Made by a program: the position numbers and the translations under genes
Origin: Pseudomonas orientalis
GTDB lineage: Bacteria; Pseudomonadota; Gammaproteobacteria; Pseudomonadales; Pseudomonadaceae
Direction: 5' to 3'
Length of the DNA: 64,000 nucleotides
Assembly (NCBI RefSeq): GCF_022807995.1
Contig: NZ_CP094351.1
Coordinates: 4,123,001-4,187,000, forward strand
Shown here: one piece after another, positions 9,822-18,973 of the stretch
Layout of the letters: the number at the start of each line of letters is the position of its first letter
Position numbering within the stretch: position 1 is the first letter of the stretch
The notes under the pieces: model-generated
Told to the model about the DNA's origin: nothing
Database searches by the model: none
Seen by the model: the letters and a program-made list of their open reading frames with translations, nothing else

Positions 9822-11132
9822 TTACACCAATCCCTGATTTTCCAAATACGCTTTCACTTCCTCCATTCCTCTGCTGGCCACTCCGGAAAGCTGGTCCCTT
9901 GCAATACGCTGAAGAGGCAGTGGTCCGGCTTTTGATATCCACTTCGCTACGTTTTCCACAGGCAGTCGACGGGCAGCTAAAATCATCGCCATCAAATCAT
10001 CCCTCGCATTGGCGTCCCGAATGACTGCCGTGAGGTCCTTGCCTTTGGCATGATAATCGGTGTGATCAGGGATACCAGCAGCGTGAAATGACGACCGCCT
10101 TATTATGCAAGGAACACATTTCCCACATTGCTGATGAGACCTCTTCCACTTTCCGCACGACACAGTCTCCGATACGAGAAAGCGCAGACTTGCTTGATCC
10201 AGACACTCAACCATCATCTCGCCCTTGGTTTTCAACGAGTAAGGATTGTTGACCAGTACAGGCAGCCCTACTACATCGAGAATTTGCTGAAACAGTCCGA
10301 GAAAATGAGGGTGAGTCGTTCGAGTGCTCAGTGCGCCTATCCGTCGCGGCGTCATTGGCGGGTTTAGGGCAATAAGCCCATTTTCGGGGACGAATAACTC
10401 AACTGGTTTACCTGTCACTCGCAATTGAGCGAGTGTTGACCCAACCAACGCGCCATAGGCCAAAAAGTTGAAACTTCGGGTCCGCATTTGCACATCAGTT
10501 GGTTTGCCAAGAAGCGACAATGGATGTGCGACTGGAGCGAACCTGGAAACCTTCACCGGAAGGTGGTCACGTACGAATATTTGTTTTTCCGCATCCCCTC
10601 TGTAAGCGTGGCTGATCAACAATGGCCGACGGCCTCTGGCCAACAAGTCCAAAGCCCCTATCCCACTGTCCATCCCCCCCGAAAAAAGGCTCACACAGTC
10701 ATGGCCTGCCATGACCGTGATATGACCACGGTTCTGCGGTTTGAGCTGTCTAGGCCCATCTGGCAGCAGCGTAACTCTCCAAATATCTCCGCTCAGGAAA
10801 TGGAGGGCTTTTTCTAGCAACGGCACAGCAGGCTGCCAAAGAGTCGGATCTGCAATTGGGATCTTCAAACGTAGGTTACGAGCCCAGCCATCGTCAGCTG
10901 CGGCCTTGTCGACAAAGGTATCAGCTGCGGTGACCGCCATCGCGATAGTGAGCAAATCGAAACCAGCTCGATGGACTGGGGCTCCCAAACGTCGGACTGC
11001 TGCGCGTGCGGGGCCACCAATAGAGCAAGTACCATGTGCCGGGGGACGAGTTCCATACATCAATACCGGGATGATTCCATCGGAGGGCGCAGGAAGCAAA
11101 TCTGCGTCATGATTGAAAATTAAATCAGTCAT
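9822..11132 (-). CDS. qatC: QatC, QueC-like ATPase/ligase of a Qat defence system
   Basis: The 436-aa protein has the PP-loop motif SGGMDS (residues 151-156) that binds ATP in QueC, and a C-terminal cysteine cluster (C326, C336, C339, C342; CGKCVPCIIRR) like the QueC zinc site. QueC makes 7-cyano-7-deazaguanine, but QueC-like proteins linked to KAP ATPases and QatB belong to the Qat anti-phage system. The ATG at 11132 overlaps the stop of qatB (ATGA), showing translational coupling; upstream in-frame starts would run deep into qatB. In the described Qat operon a TatD-like nuclease gene (qatD) follows, but here the next gene downstream is the convergent recombinase-module gene, 190 bp away. 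Confidence 0.85.
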   Translation of the reverse strand: MTDLIFNHDADLLPAPSDGIIPVLMYGTRPPAHGTCSIGGPARAAVRRLGAPVHRAGFDLLTIAMAVTAADTFVDKAAADDGWARNLRLKIPIADPTLWQPAVPLLEKALHFLSGDIWRVTLLPDGPRQLKPQNRGHITVMAGHDCVSLFSGGMDSGIGALDLLARGRRPLLISHAYRGDAEKQIFVRDHLPVKVSRFAPVAHPLSLLGKPTDVQMRTRSFNFLAYGALVGSTLAQLRVTGKPVELFVPENGLIALNPPMTPRRIGALSTRTTHPHFLGLFQQILDVVGLPVLVNNPYSLKTKGEMMVECLDQASLRFLVSETVSCGKWKRSHQQCGKCVPCIIRRSSFHAAGIPDHTDYHAKGKDLTAVIRDANARDDLMAMILAARRLPVENVAKWISKAGPLPLQRIARDQLSGVASRGMEEVKAYLENQGLV

Positions 11133-11884
11133 TCTTGGTACATCTCCCATTCGGTCCAAACTTCCCGTATGGCGGCTAGCTGAATGTTTTGAACCTGCGA
11201 ATTGGAAAATGACTTTAGATTTCCCGATAGAAGAGGCCGCATATGTTTGTCCGTAACTGACTCGACGAGAGCGTAAAGATCCTTTTCTGCTTGCTCCACT
11301 TTGACCGGCGTATCTGCCTTTGCGAACGCATCGTTTGAATCCAAAACCACTTGGCCAAATACGCACTTAGTCACGTACACCACCATCATCTGAACCAACA
11401 TTTCGTCCGATATGCTCTCGAAATCGAACTCGTTATAGCCATCGAGGCATTCTGCTAATGCATCATTCATCGCTACTCGAACTCGGTCCGAGTCACCATC
11501 GTCAGGAGTAAGCGCATCAACGATCATATCAATCGCTATGTCGGTGTCCTGACCATTCAGCAGCGCTAAATCAAGCCCAAGTGAGGACTGTCCTTCCCGG
11601 AGTGCGGCCATTGCACCGAACAGCGCGCCACCTGCTCCGGCCATTGAGCCGAAACGTGCAGATCCAGCGGCACTACCACCGGTTGCTCCTCCAGCATAGC
11701 TACCTATGGCGGCGCGCAGATACGAGCCGTCTCCGCTGGAGACGAACCTGCCTAGGTTGGTTCGGAAATCTTTGAACCTTTGTGGTGGCGCTTCCGGTAT
11801 TGGTGGTTGCCCGTCAGTATCGACCCAACCAGGGACATAAGGGGAATTGCCACCAGGTCCTTTGCTCGACGTGGAGGTTCCCAT
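11129..11884 (-). CDS. qatB: QatB-like protein of the Qat system
   Basis: The 251-aa protein lies between the KAP ATPase and QueC-like genes, overlapping both (1-nt overlap with qatA, 4-nt ATGA overlap with qatC), the order of the Qat operon. It has a flexible Gly/Ser/Pro-rich N-terminus, a Gly/Ala-rich stretch (residues about 75-110: YAGGATGGSAAG, GSMAGAGGALFGAM) and a helical acidic C-terminal half. The chosen start gives an N-terminus MGTSTSSKG; after methionine removal glycine would be exposed, which matters because QueC-like defence proteins have been reported to attach a deazaguanine base to an N-terminal glycine of their partner. A start at 11941 would bury this and overlap qatA by 58 nt. 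Confidence 0.8.
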   Translation of the reverse strand: MGTSTSSKGPGGNSPYVPGWVDTDGQPPIPEAPPQRFKDFRTNLGRFVSSGDGSYLRAAIGSYAGGATGGSAAGSARFGSMAGAGGALFGAMAALREGQSSLGLDLALLNGQDTDIAIDMIVDALTPDDGDSDRVRVAMNDALAECLDGYNEFDFESISDEMLVQMMVVYVTKCVFGQVVLDSNDAFAKADTPVKVEQAEKDLYALVESVTDKHMRPLLSGNLKSFSNSQVQNIQLAAIREVWTEWEMYQE

Positions 11885-13686
11885 CACTTCCGCTCCTGCG
11901 ACCTGAACCAGCGCTTGTCTTTGACCCTTGCGCTCATCCAAGGCTTGAGCTTGTCAGGCATGATCGTGTGGATGAAGTCGGACAAAAGCGTACCTGCCTC
12001 CTGTGACTTGTCTGCAAGAAGCTGGGCGCCATCGAAGCCTGCGGCTTTACTGGACCAATCTGAATGGGCACGCATTGACTCAATCAGCTGGACCATGACT
12101 GCCACCTGTTCATTTGAAGGGATCGCTTGAAGGGCTGCCTTCGCCGAAGGAGAGGATGTGTTGGTAATTCGCTTTAGTACTGCGAAAGCTTCCGCAGCCT
12201 CTGACGACAAACCGGCACGAAGAATCCTCAAAGGAGTTGTCTCTCGGCTCAGGTAAACAATGGGCCTCAAGTCTTCGGTCGACAGCAAAGGTTCAAGACG
12301 AACCCAGTCTTTCAGCAGATTGTCCTTTGTTTTCCATACGTCAGGACACTCAGTTTCGAATCCGTCAGCATCTTCGACAAGGCCTTCTAGATTGGCAAGA
12401 ATTTCAGGTTTCCCACCAGCGGCCCTATTGATCACTGAATAAAGATGAGCAACGGCTTTCTCATCCATACAGCGTTCAAATAGCGCGACCTTTGCGATGA
12501 GTGCCTCGTTCACTGGCATTTCACGGAGCTTCGCGACACGGACCCTCATGCGCACAACGTTCAGCATCCGTTTCACAATTCTGGGATTGCCAAGAACCGA
12601 TCCTGAGTTGGCAAGCATGGGTGCCATTCGGTCGGCGATAGGAAAAGCTTCCTTGACCTCAATCGGTACATCAGCGCCCAGCAGGCCAAGCGCTTTCTCT
12701 GTAGTTAACGGCTCATCTTTCCAAGCCTTGCGTAAATTTTCTTCAAGACCAGCACGAAGGGCTTCTACATGTTTGGCAGCCACCTTGTTGCCAGCAGAGG
12801 CGAAAAGCATGAAAAGGTAGGCCCTAACCTCCTGCACACCTAGCATTGGCACACGCACAGGTACTTGAATGAGCTTGTCAAGGTAATCGGTTATGTGCCG
12901 ATCACCTGGATCTTTAAAATGCTCGCTTACAGAATGCCGGACCATCTCTTCGTCAGCGGCGACCACGAATGCCGTATGGTTCATGAACAGGAAAAGTCGC
13001 AAAGCTTCTAGGGTATGAATAGTCTGTTTAGGTAGGCAACGGTCCAGGTTGTCAACGAAGACGACCAGCGTCTTATTCAGCCCAGTCAACACTTCGGAGA
13101 ATTCAGAGCGGAAAGCCGCAATTTGCTTAGGAGGAGTCTGCTGCTTCTCATCAGCCAGCAACCCCTTGAGATGGTCTTTGGCTTTCGCGCCTTCATCCTT
13201 CAGAGTACCGATTGACTCGCCATCAAAATCACCAGAGAAAATCTTACCCAGTGCTTCCATCCCCTTGGCGCCCAACCCAAACGCAGGCATTCCCATCGCC
13301 AAAGCACTGCCCTCAACCAGAAGCCCCAACGCACGTATTTTGTTCACACGTGAAAAAAGCTTTTGGGCTTTGGGAAGAACGGTTTCTGAATCTCGGGCTG
13401 CTTCGATCAAAGTTGAAGCAATGACTTCCATCAGTGCTGCACGGGAATCGTCAAACCCTTGATAAAGCCAAGCATCGAAGCGAACCACTATAAAATCCGA
13501 CCCGCTATCGGGTGGACTCAACTCGCCCTCAATCAGGTTTAAAAGCGTAGATTTTCCGGTTCCCCATGACCCGAAAACGCCTACGGTTACTGGCCGCATT
13601 GACGGGTCACGGATGACATTGACCACGAGGTCTGCGACTTCCGAATAGTTGAGAAAATCCTTGTTCGTATCGACATCAGCCCACAT
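11884..13686 (-). CDS. qatA: QatA, KAP-family P-loop NTPase
   Basis: The 600-aa protein starts with a KAP-type P-loop domain: Walker A GSWGTGKST at residues 39-47 and Walker B VVFVDNLDRC at 208-217. A Gly/Ala-rich hydrophobic stretch at about 120-145 (GLLVEGSALAMGMPAFGLGA) may insert in or touch a membrane, as in other KAP proteins. It is the first gene of the qatABC run and presumably the ATP-driven sensor or motor. It has about 560 bp of non-coding DNA upstream, so its promoter should lie there. Confidence 0.88.
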   Translation of the reverse strand: MWADVDTNKDFLNYSEVADLVVNVIRDPSMRPVTVGVFGSWGTGKSTLLNLIEGELSPPDSGSDFIVVRFDAWLYQGFDDSRAALMEVIASTLIEAARDSETVLPKAQKLFSRVNKIRALGLLVEGSALAMGMPAFGLGAKGMEALGKIFSGDFDGESIGTLKDEGAKAKDHLKGLLADEKQQTPPKQIAAFRSEFSEVLTGLNKTLVVFVDNLDRCLPKQTIHTLEALRLFLFMNHTAFVVAADEEMVRHSVSEHFKDPGDRHITDYLDKLIQVPVRVPMLGVQEVRAYLFMLFASAGNKVAAKHVEALRAGLEENLRKAWKDEPLTTEKALGLLGADVPIEVKEAFPIADRMAPMLANSGSVLGNPRIVKRMLNVVRMRVRVAKLREMPVNEALIAKVALFERCMDEKAVAHLYSVINRAAGGKPEILANLEGLVEDADGFETECPDVWKTKDNLLKDWVRLEPLLSTEDLRPIVYLSRETTPLRILRAGLSSEAAEAFAVLKRITNTSSPSAKAALQAIPSNEQVAVMVQLIESMRAHSDWSSKAAGFDGAQLLADKSQEAGTLLSDFIHTIMPDKLKPWMSARVKDKRWFRSQERK

Positions 13687-14246
13687 CTGAGCCTCCTTGC
13701 TTGTGATTGCTTCCTTGGCACGCGCTGACTATTGGAAGCAGCGCAGGCTCAACCGAGATGCAGAGCATCATTCTCCAAAAACTTCGCAGACGCCATTGTT
13801 TCGATACTACATGGGACGTCCACGATAATTTCGCCTTAAGCGCAATGCGAGATCTCATTATGCCCAGGACTGCTACCAGCCATGAAAAGCACGGGAAACA
13901 CCAGGATTGACCAGATTGGCATACCTTGAGTAGCACCTGCCGCAGAGATTCCTAGAAGGCATACCTCCGTGACTGTATCTAAGCCCAGATCGCTCGATCA
14001 TTTGAACCTTTTTCCACCCAGCTGGATTAGGCCTCAAACCAGCGGAGTCTGAATGCCGGCTGTCCTGTTCGGCGCGCGAAATCAGCCGCTCTGCGAGAAC
14101 CGGACCCTGGTGAATCAACTTGGTGTATCCACCAGCCTTTTATCTTGGCGTGAGCAGATGCGCCGATATACCCGTATCAGCTGAAACGGCGTCGCTCATT
14201 TCAGCGAGTTCGAGTGTCAGATCGTCACCATTCCTTCACACGACTA
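13687..14246. other. Intergenic region upstream of qatA
   Basis: No convincing coding frame. It should hold the qatA promoter (reading leftward), but I cannot single out a clear -35/-10 pair. Confidence 0.5.
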
Positions 14247-14993
14247 TTACAGTGATGGAAGCTGATGGGATGGGCTTTGACGATGGAGGCTTTGGATTGT
14301 TTGCTCCAAACCTGTAGCGTAACGATTGAATTCAGCCACCGCATATCTAAGAAATCGCTCATCGACGATGATGTTGTTGAAAGGGTTTACCTCCACTCCC
14401 TCAGTTCTCCCAATTGCTTTGACTAACCTTTTCTCAAATTCGGTCTTCTTCTCTTTTTTGCAGAAAATCTTATGATAATCAGTGGCTATCCCATCATTGT
14501 GAGTCATAATATTTCTAATCATTGTCAAATGATCAATATCATTTATGTCCTTGGCATCAAATCCTTTCTTTAGTATCGCGTGAGCTTTTTCAATCGGACC
14601 CTTGCATTTCAACTCGCCGCTGAAATTAGCGAGCCCTATCATCAAATCAAGGCAGCCACTTATGCGATGCTCAAACAAACCGAACATCGTGAGATAAGCC
14701 GACCGGCGAGTTAGGTCAGCTATCAATGATTTGTATTCGAGCTTGACTTCGTCATCGTCATAACCAACACACGACCCGCAAGAATAGTACGTGCGAGTTC
14801 GTGAATAGCTTTCGCCATTCTCATCATACGCTTCTTCTTCAAAGTGGCCTTCTTTCACCGCGTCAGATTCATCTGCTGCATCAACTGCAAGCTGCACATT
14901 CTTTTCGGCCTGTTCGGCAAGCATTGTCATAATTGAAATAGATGAAGTCAATTCGAAGAGCTTGACGCTAAACATAAAATCCAAGATTGCCAT
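14247..14993 (-). CDS. HEPN-motif protein, candidate RNase effector
   Basis: The 248-aa protein is largely helical. Residues 160-165 read RNIMTH, matching the HEPN RNase signature R-N-x3-H (Rx4-6H) on a helix, preceded by a helix with ARR/HR residues. A cysteine pair (SCGSC, residues 71-75) and an acidic linker lie in the N-terminal third. HEPN proteins cut RNA in toxin-antitoxin, abortive infection and CRISPR systems. It is a single gene with a good ribosome site (AGAGGA, 6 nt before ATG) and no obvious partner; the nearest same-strand neighbour downstream is qatA, 560 bp away. The motif is visible; RNase activity is inferred. Confidence 0.6.
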   Translation of the reverse strand: MAILDFMFSVKLFELTSSISIMTMLAEQAEKNVQLAVDAADESDAVKEGHFEEEAYDENGESYSRTRTYYSCGSCVGYDDDEVKLEYKSLIADLTRRSAYLTMFGLFEHRISGCLDLMIGLANFSGELKCKGPIEKAHAILKKGFDAKDINDIDHLTMIRNIMTHNDGIATDYHKIFCKKEKKTEFEKRLVKAIGRTEGVEVNPFNNIIVDERFLRYAVAEFNRYATGLEQTIQSLHRQSPSHQLPSL

Positions 14994-15246
14994 GGTGATT
15001 CCTCTTTTTTAAATTCGTAAAGCGCAGACGCTTTCGGACACGCGAAATCTGTTCTGGATCGGTTCAGAGCCAACTCTGAAAACGTTACGAATCAAATCTG
15101 AAAGCGTTGAAAGCGTGGCATGGGGCTTATTCCGACAATGTGCTTGCCTCAGCCCAGTGGTGTCTCGTGGATGCTTGATCTGCGCGCATTCCTGCTAAAC
15201 ATCGCGGTTCCATCGTGGCGCATATATCAGGCATCGCCCTTGAAGC

Positions 15247-17619
15247 TTACGACCGATCTCCCCCCAAACCTTCAACAACTAAAAAATTAGCCGCAGCAGC
15301 TTCTAAGGCTGCGCCTGGGGTCAATCTGCTAGTGGTCATGATCATTCCCCGGCTTAGGCTGGTCCCATCACGATCTGCCCTCCAAATTGCCCCTACTAGC
15401 TCTCTAATCACGTCTGGTCCAACAGGACGATGGAGAGACCAACATTTACACTGGACCACCCAGGACTGGCCATCCTGATCCATTGCGAATAGGTCGACAC
15501 CTCCATCACCATCGCGGTTTGCGGACTGGTGAATGACCGTTTTTCCTTGCTCTTGTAGATACCTGGCACAGGCCTTCTCAAAATCGAACCAGGCCGGTCT
15601 GCTTCCAACCGGGGTAGTACTCATCTCCTCGAAGATCATCCGCGACGCAGATCGACTTCTGTAAACTTTCAGCCGCTCGGTCAGGCCACCAATACCACGC
15701 TCATGTGGCCGAACAAATGTGAATCCTTGAGGTAGCGATAGGCCGTAACGCTGAGCTAAAAATCGTTGCGTCGCCGAAGCATTATCGGCACGCCGGATGT
15801 GAGAGCTGACCTTATGCTTTGATCTAGCTTGTACCGCCATGCTGTCAACCGGGAGCCTGTCATTTCTCAAATGGCCGTATCGAACTCTTGGGAGATAGAT
15901 GACGGTATGTGCCTTCCTCTGCTGTCCACGCGAGCGCGAGCGATGTGCTTTGGCACTAAATACGCTTTCGCGGTCCTCAACCACCAAGAAATCACGAACG
16001 ATAGCCGCAGCAATGAGCTGCAAACTGACTTCTGCGTCGTCATTCCACTCAGTTTCATCACCGGAATGACGTATCAGTTGTAAGCCGCTTATACGTGGGG
16101 TGCCGTTACCCAAACCAATCGCAACCTGGAAATAACGATCATTGCCGTCGAGAAAGTGGCAGGAGAACTCACCTTCTTGTTCGAAAACTCTTAGGGCAAC
16201 AAAGGGGCCGAATTGAATCTCAACCCTAGCGCCCCAAGGAATCGACCATTGGCGCGCCTCCTGAGCTTCATGAAGGAGCTGTAGTGCTCGTTCGTAGGCT
16301 TCCTCAACAGATCCCTCAACTCGAACCGACTCCAGCGCTTGGTTGACAATACTCAACGGTGCGGGCAAATCTGTAGGACCAAACCATTCTCCAGCATCCA
16401 ACAGATCTACGAACTCCAATCCACTCTGCCAGAGAGTGTCTAGGTCCTCTCTCGGACATGACGTATCCAGTGGGATGGTCCGCAAACCTAATTCAGAATT
16501 ACCGAGGTTTTTTAGCCACGGTCTTTTTGCTCCTAATTCGGTGATCCTAGGATCTAGTAACGCGGCTTCTAAGCTGTGCTGTAACGCTCCTGCGATAAGA
16601 AAGTCGCCAGTTTCACGCAGACGCTTCATGAAGCTTGCTGAAAACGCGAAAATATCAGCCGGGGTATTGAGCAGGGAAACAGCAGCCTCGTGCGCCAGTT
16701 TTGCATCGGTGTCAGTGCCTAAAACTCTTTCGAGCCAACACTTCAATGTGAAGTGTTGCTGGAGGAGTTCACCTATGGCGTCGTCGATGATCCCGCCGTA
16801 GCACCACTCGCCATGGGCATCAAAAATACAGTGCTCTTCGCCCGCCTCAGTGCGCTGCCGGATGGCGAGAATAAACCCTGCGGCACGCGCACGTTTATGA
16901 TGGAAGTGTTTTGCCCAATCAGCAGTTTTCTTGTCACTTTCCTCTAGATCACTGGTCCAGGGGCCGTTACCTTGGAGCGTCGCCCACACATCACTAACTG
17001 TGTCAGCCCATAACGGAACCTCATTGTCCCAGTCACGATTTGTCCTCTCCATAGCATCGAATCGGACGCCCTGTCTCGAATAGGGTATTCCCGGAATAGG
17101 AAACGTCCATTGACGCTGTAGTGCCCGAGTAGAGGGAACGCGAGGCCCTTTTGGCTCACCCACGGAGAAAACTGCGTCAAACCAACCGCTGTAAGTACCG
17201 GTTGGATGCGCCATGCACACTCTGAATCGCCCGCTCGTTCGAAAGGCACACACTACAGCGTCTTCGGACGGAGCCATCCAGCGAACATGAGGGGTGGGCT
17301 CCTTCAAGCCCATAGCCGTAAGACTGAAAATGCATGAGGGAGATGTGTTCCATCTCCAGCCAAGCAGACCGATTCTACCAGCCTGTCGATAAAGGGTAGG
17401 ACGCTTGATGTCACGTGTGACCAACACGATCCAAGGTATGCCATCCTCCGAAATGCCTGATGGCCCCAAATAAAGCTGTCCGATGGTTGCGTGAAGAAAA
17501 GGAGCAACTAATTCGACAAGCGATTTTCTTGGGATGGGCTGATAAGGTGTAGGGTTACCGAAAGCGACTGGCAATTCCTTCCTGATTTCTTCGTCATCGT
17601 CCATGCGTGTATTAGTCAT
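15247..17619 (-). CDS. Large protein with C-terminal Mrr-like restriction nuclease domain
   Basis: The 790-aa product ends with an Mrr_cat/restriction-endonuclease-like domain (about residues 670-785): FEKACARYLQEQGKTVIHQSANRDGDGGVDLFAMD, then the catalytic VVQCKCW, an Mrr-type D...QxK site, and the helix VGPDVIRELVGAI. The first ~650 residues match nothing I recognise: mixed alpha/beta with many tryptophans and an Arg-rich basic stretch before the nuclease (SKHKVSSHIRRADNASATQRF). This N-terminus could be the sensing part. It follows the SIR2-like gene by 100 bp on the same strand, so the two may be one operon. Confidence 0.75.
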   Translation of the reverse strand: MTNTRMDDDEEIRKELPVAFGNPTPYQPIPRKSLVELVAPFLHATIGQLYLGPSGISEDGIPWIVLVTRDIKRPTLYRQAGRIGLLGWRWNTSPSCIFSLTAMGLKEPTPHVRWMAPSEDAVVCAFRTSGRFRVCMAHPTGTYSGWFDAVFSVGEPKGPRVPSTRALQRQWTFPIPGIPYSRQGVRFDAMERTNRDWDNEVPLWADTVSDVWATLQGNGPWTSDLEESDKKTADWAKHFHHKRARAAGFILAIRQRTEAGEEHCIFDAHGEWCYGGIIDDAIGELLQQHFTLKCWLERVLGTDTDAKLAHEAAVSLLNTPADIFAFSASFMKRLRETGDFLIAGALQHSLEAALLDPRITELGAKRPWLKNLGNSELGLRTIPLDTSCPREDLDTLWQSGLEFVDLLDAGEWFGPTDLPAPLSIVNQALESVRVEGSVEEAYERALQLLHEAQEARQWSIPWGARVEIQFGPFVALRVFEQEGEFSCHFLDGNDRYFQVAIGLGNGTPRISGLQLIRHSGDETEWNDDAEVSLQLIAAAIVRDFLVVEDRESVFSAKAHRSRSRGQQRKAHTVIYLPRVRYGHLRNDRLPVDSMAVQARSKHKVSSHIRRADNASATQRFLAQRYGLSLPQGFTFVRPHERGIGGLTERLKVYRSRSASRMIFEEMSTTPVGSRPAWFDFEKACARYLQEQGKTVIHQSANRDGDGGVDLFAMDQDGQSWVVQCKCWSLHRPVGPDVIRELVGAIWRADRDGTSLSRGMIMTTSRLTPGAALEAAAANFLVVEGLGGDRS

Positions 17620-17718
17620 CCAGAATACCGTTTCAACTGGCGCGGCTGACCTTCAGGTCAACACATGCACTCCTAAATCGCTACCGAGCTAGCGGTGCTG
17701 GGCTATGCAAACGCTCCA

Positions 17719-18687
17719 TTACCAATCAGTGAAATCAAGAATATTCGCCTGCCTTATGAGATCAAAATGCTCTGTACGCAGGATCTGTTGCCAGAAGCGC
17801 TCGCGCGCCGCTTGGCTGCCAGCGCCTTCCCATTCAACAACCCTTATTGCAGCTGTTCTGGCATATGCCGCCAGCACCTCATTCAGGTGGGTATCTCCCC
17901 CTGAATATCCGAACACTATTATTTCCTCGACTTCGTGGCAGCAGTCGTGGAGATATTCCCAGTAGGTAGAAAGCACATCAGAAGCGTCAATAACTGATCG
18001 TTTGTGAGTCACGTGCGTCAGGACGATGTGGTTAGAAATTTCAGCTGAATTCATAGTGAGCATAGCCCGTGTCATCTTACGAGCTGCGCCCAATCGATCA
18101 TCGTAGAAAAGTGGAGAGCCATGAAGATGCAAATAGTAACCGAAGTTGTTGCCATAACGGCGTACGAGGGTATCGGTGCCAAATCCCCCATCAGTCATAC
18201 CATCAACTAGACAGCCTCTATAGCCGTTCATGAAGCCAGCATCAATAAGCGCACCGTAGAGCAGCCGATCATAATTCAATGTGGCGATATTTGACCTAGT
18301 GTCACGAACAAAATCAAAGAGTGGATCCAAGAAAGCATTAGGTAAAGGATCGTCATAGATGTGTAGATCTGACGCGACCCTATGAATGTATTTGGCTACA
18401 GCAGCGGGAAATTCTTGTCCTTCGTCTGAAAGCCAGTGAACTTCGTCGTCACCAGTTTTATTGAGCATATTGCATGCCGCGACAACAACATGAAGGGTGT
18501 CGAGCTGATCTTCCCCCTCAGGAGCATTGCGATCATCGCCGATACAGCGAGCTACCAGTGCTTTTTGATGGGCTGGAAGATGGTGAGGGTGATCCCATAC
18601 ATCGCCAAGCGCTCGACTTAACGAAAAGTGCTGGGCGTCCAATGCCATTCCCAGGCCGTTCCCAAAAATCAGCGTTTTCCTTGGCAT
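17719..18687 (-). CDS. SIR2-like domain protein, candidate NADase defence effector
   Basis: The 322-aa protein has sirtuin-fold signatures: N-terminal FGNGLGMA (residues 8-15, nucleotide loop), TLNYD (136-140), HLHG (187-190) and a late FGYSGGDTHLNE segment. N138 and H189 correspond to the catalytic Asn and His of SIR2-type enzymes. In phage-defence systems such as ThsA, DSR and SIR2-Ago this domain degrades NAD+ after infection is sensed. No transmembrane segment or second domain is present, so sensing must come from a partner; the co-directional nuclease-containing gene 100 bp downstream is the candidate. NADase activity is inferred. Confidence 0.78.
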   Translation of the reverse strand: MPRKTLIFGNGLGMALDAQHFSLSRALGDVWDHPHHLPAHQKALVARCIGDDRNAPEGEDQLDTLHVVVAACNMLNKTGDDEVHWLSDEGQEFPAAVAKYIHRVASDLHIYDDPLPNAFLDPLFDFVRDTRSNIATLNYDRLLYGALIDAGFMNGYRGCLVDGMTDGGFGTDTLVRRYGNNFGYYLHLHGSPLFYDDRLGAARKMTRAMLTMNSAEISNHIVLTHVTHKRSVIDASDVLSTYWEYLHDCCHEVEEIIVFGYSGGDTHLNEVLAAYARTAAIRVVEWEGAGSQAARERFWQQILRTEHFDLIRQANILDFTDW

Positions 18688-18973
18688 GCTCCCTCCTTGA
18701 CTTTGCGTTCATTGCTCGCCAGGAGCCTAGATCAAAAAGCGATCATTTGATAGGCCAGTATAAGCAGTGACGGGAAGGCGCGCTGATGGGTCCCGATGGA
18801 GCACGGTGGGCTGGAACAAGCCAATGAGCATATTCCGCATAGAGGCTCTGTATGACCCCAGACCGATATGAGATGCGACTAGCAATGAAGTCGGAATCTC
18901 TCGATCAGCTTCATGACCGGGTGCTGTACGCCAAAAGTGGACATTTTCGCTCTGCGGTATAGGTAATACTTGG

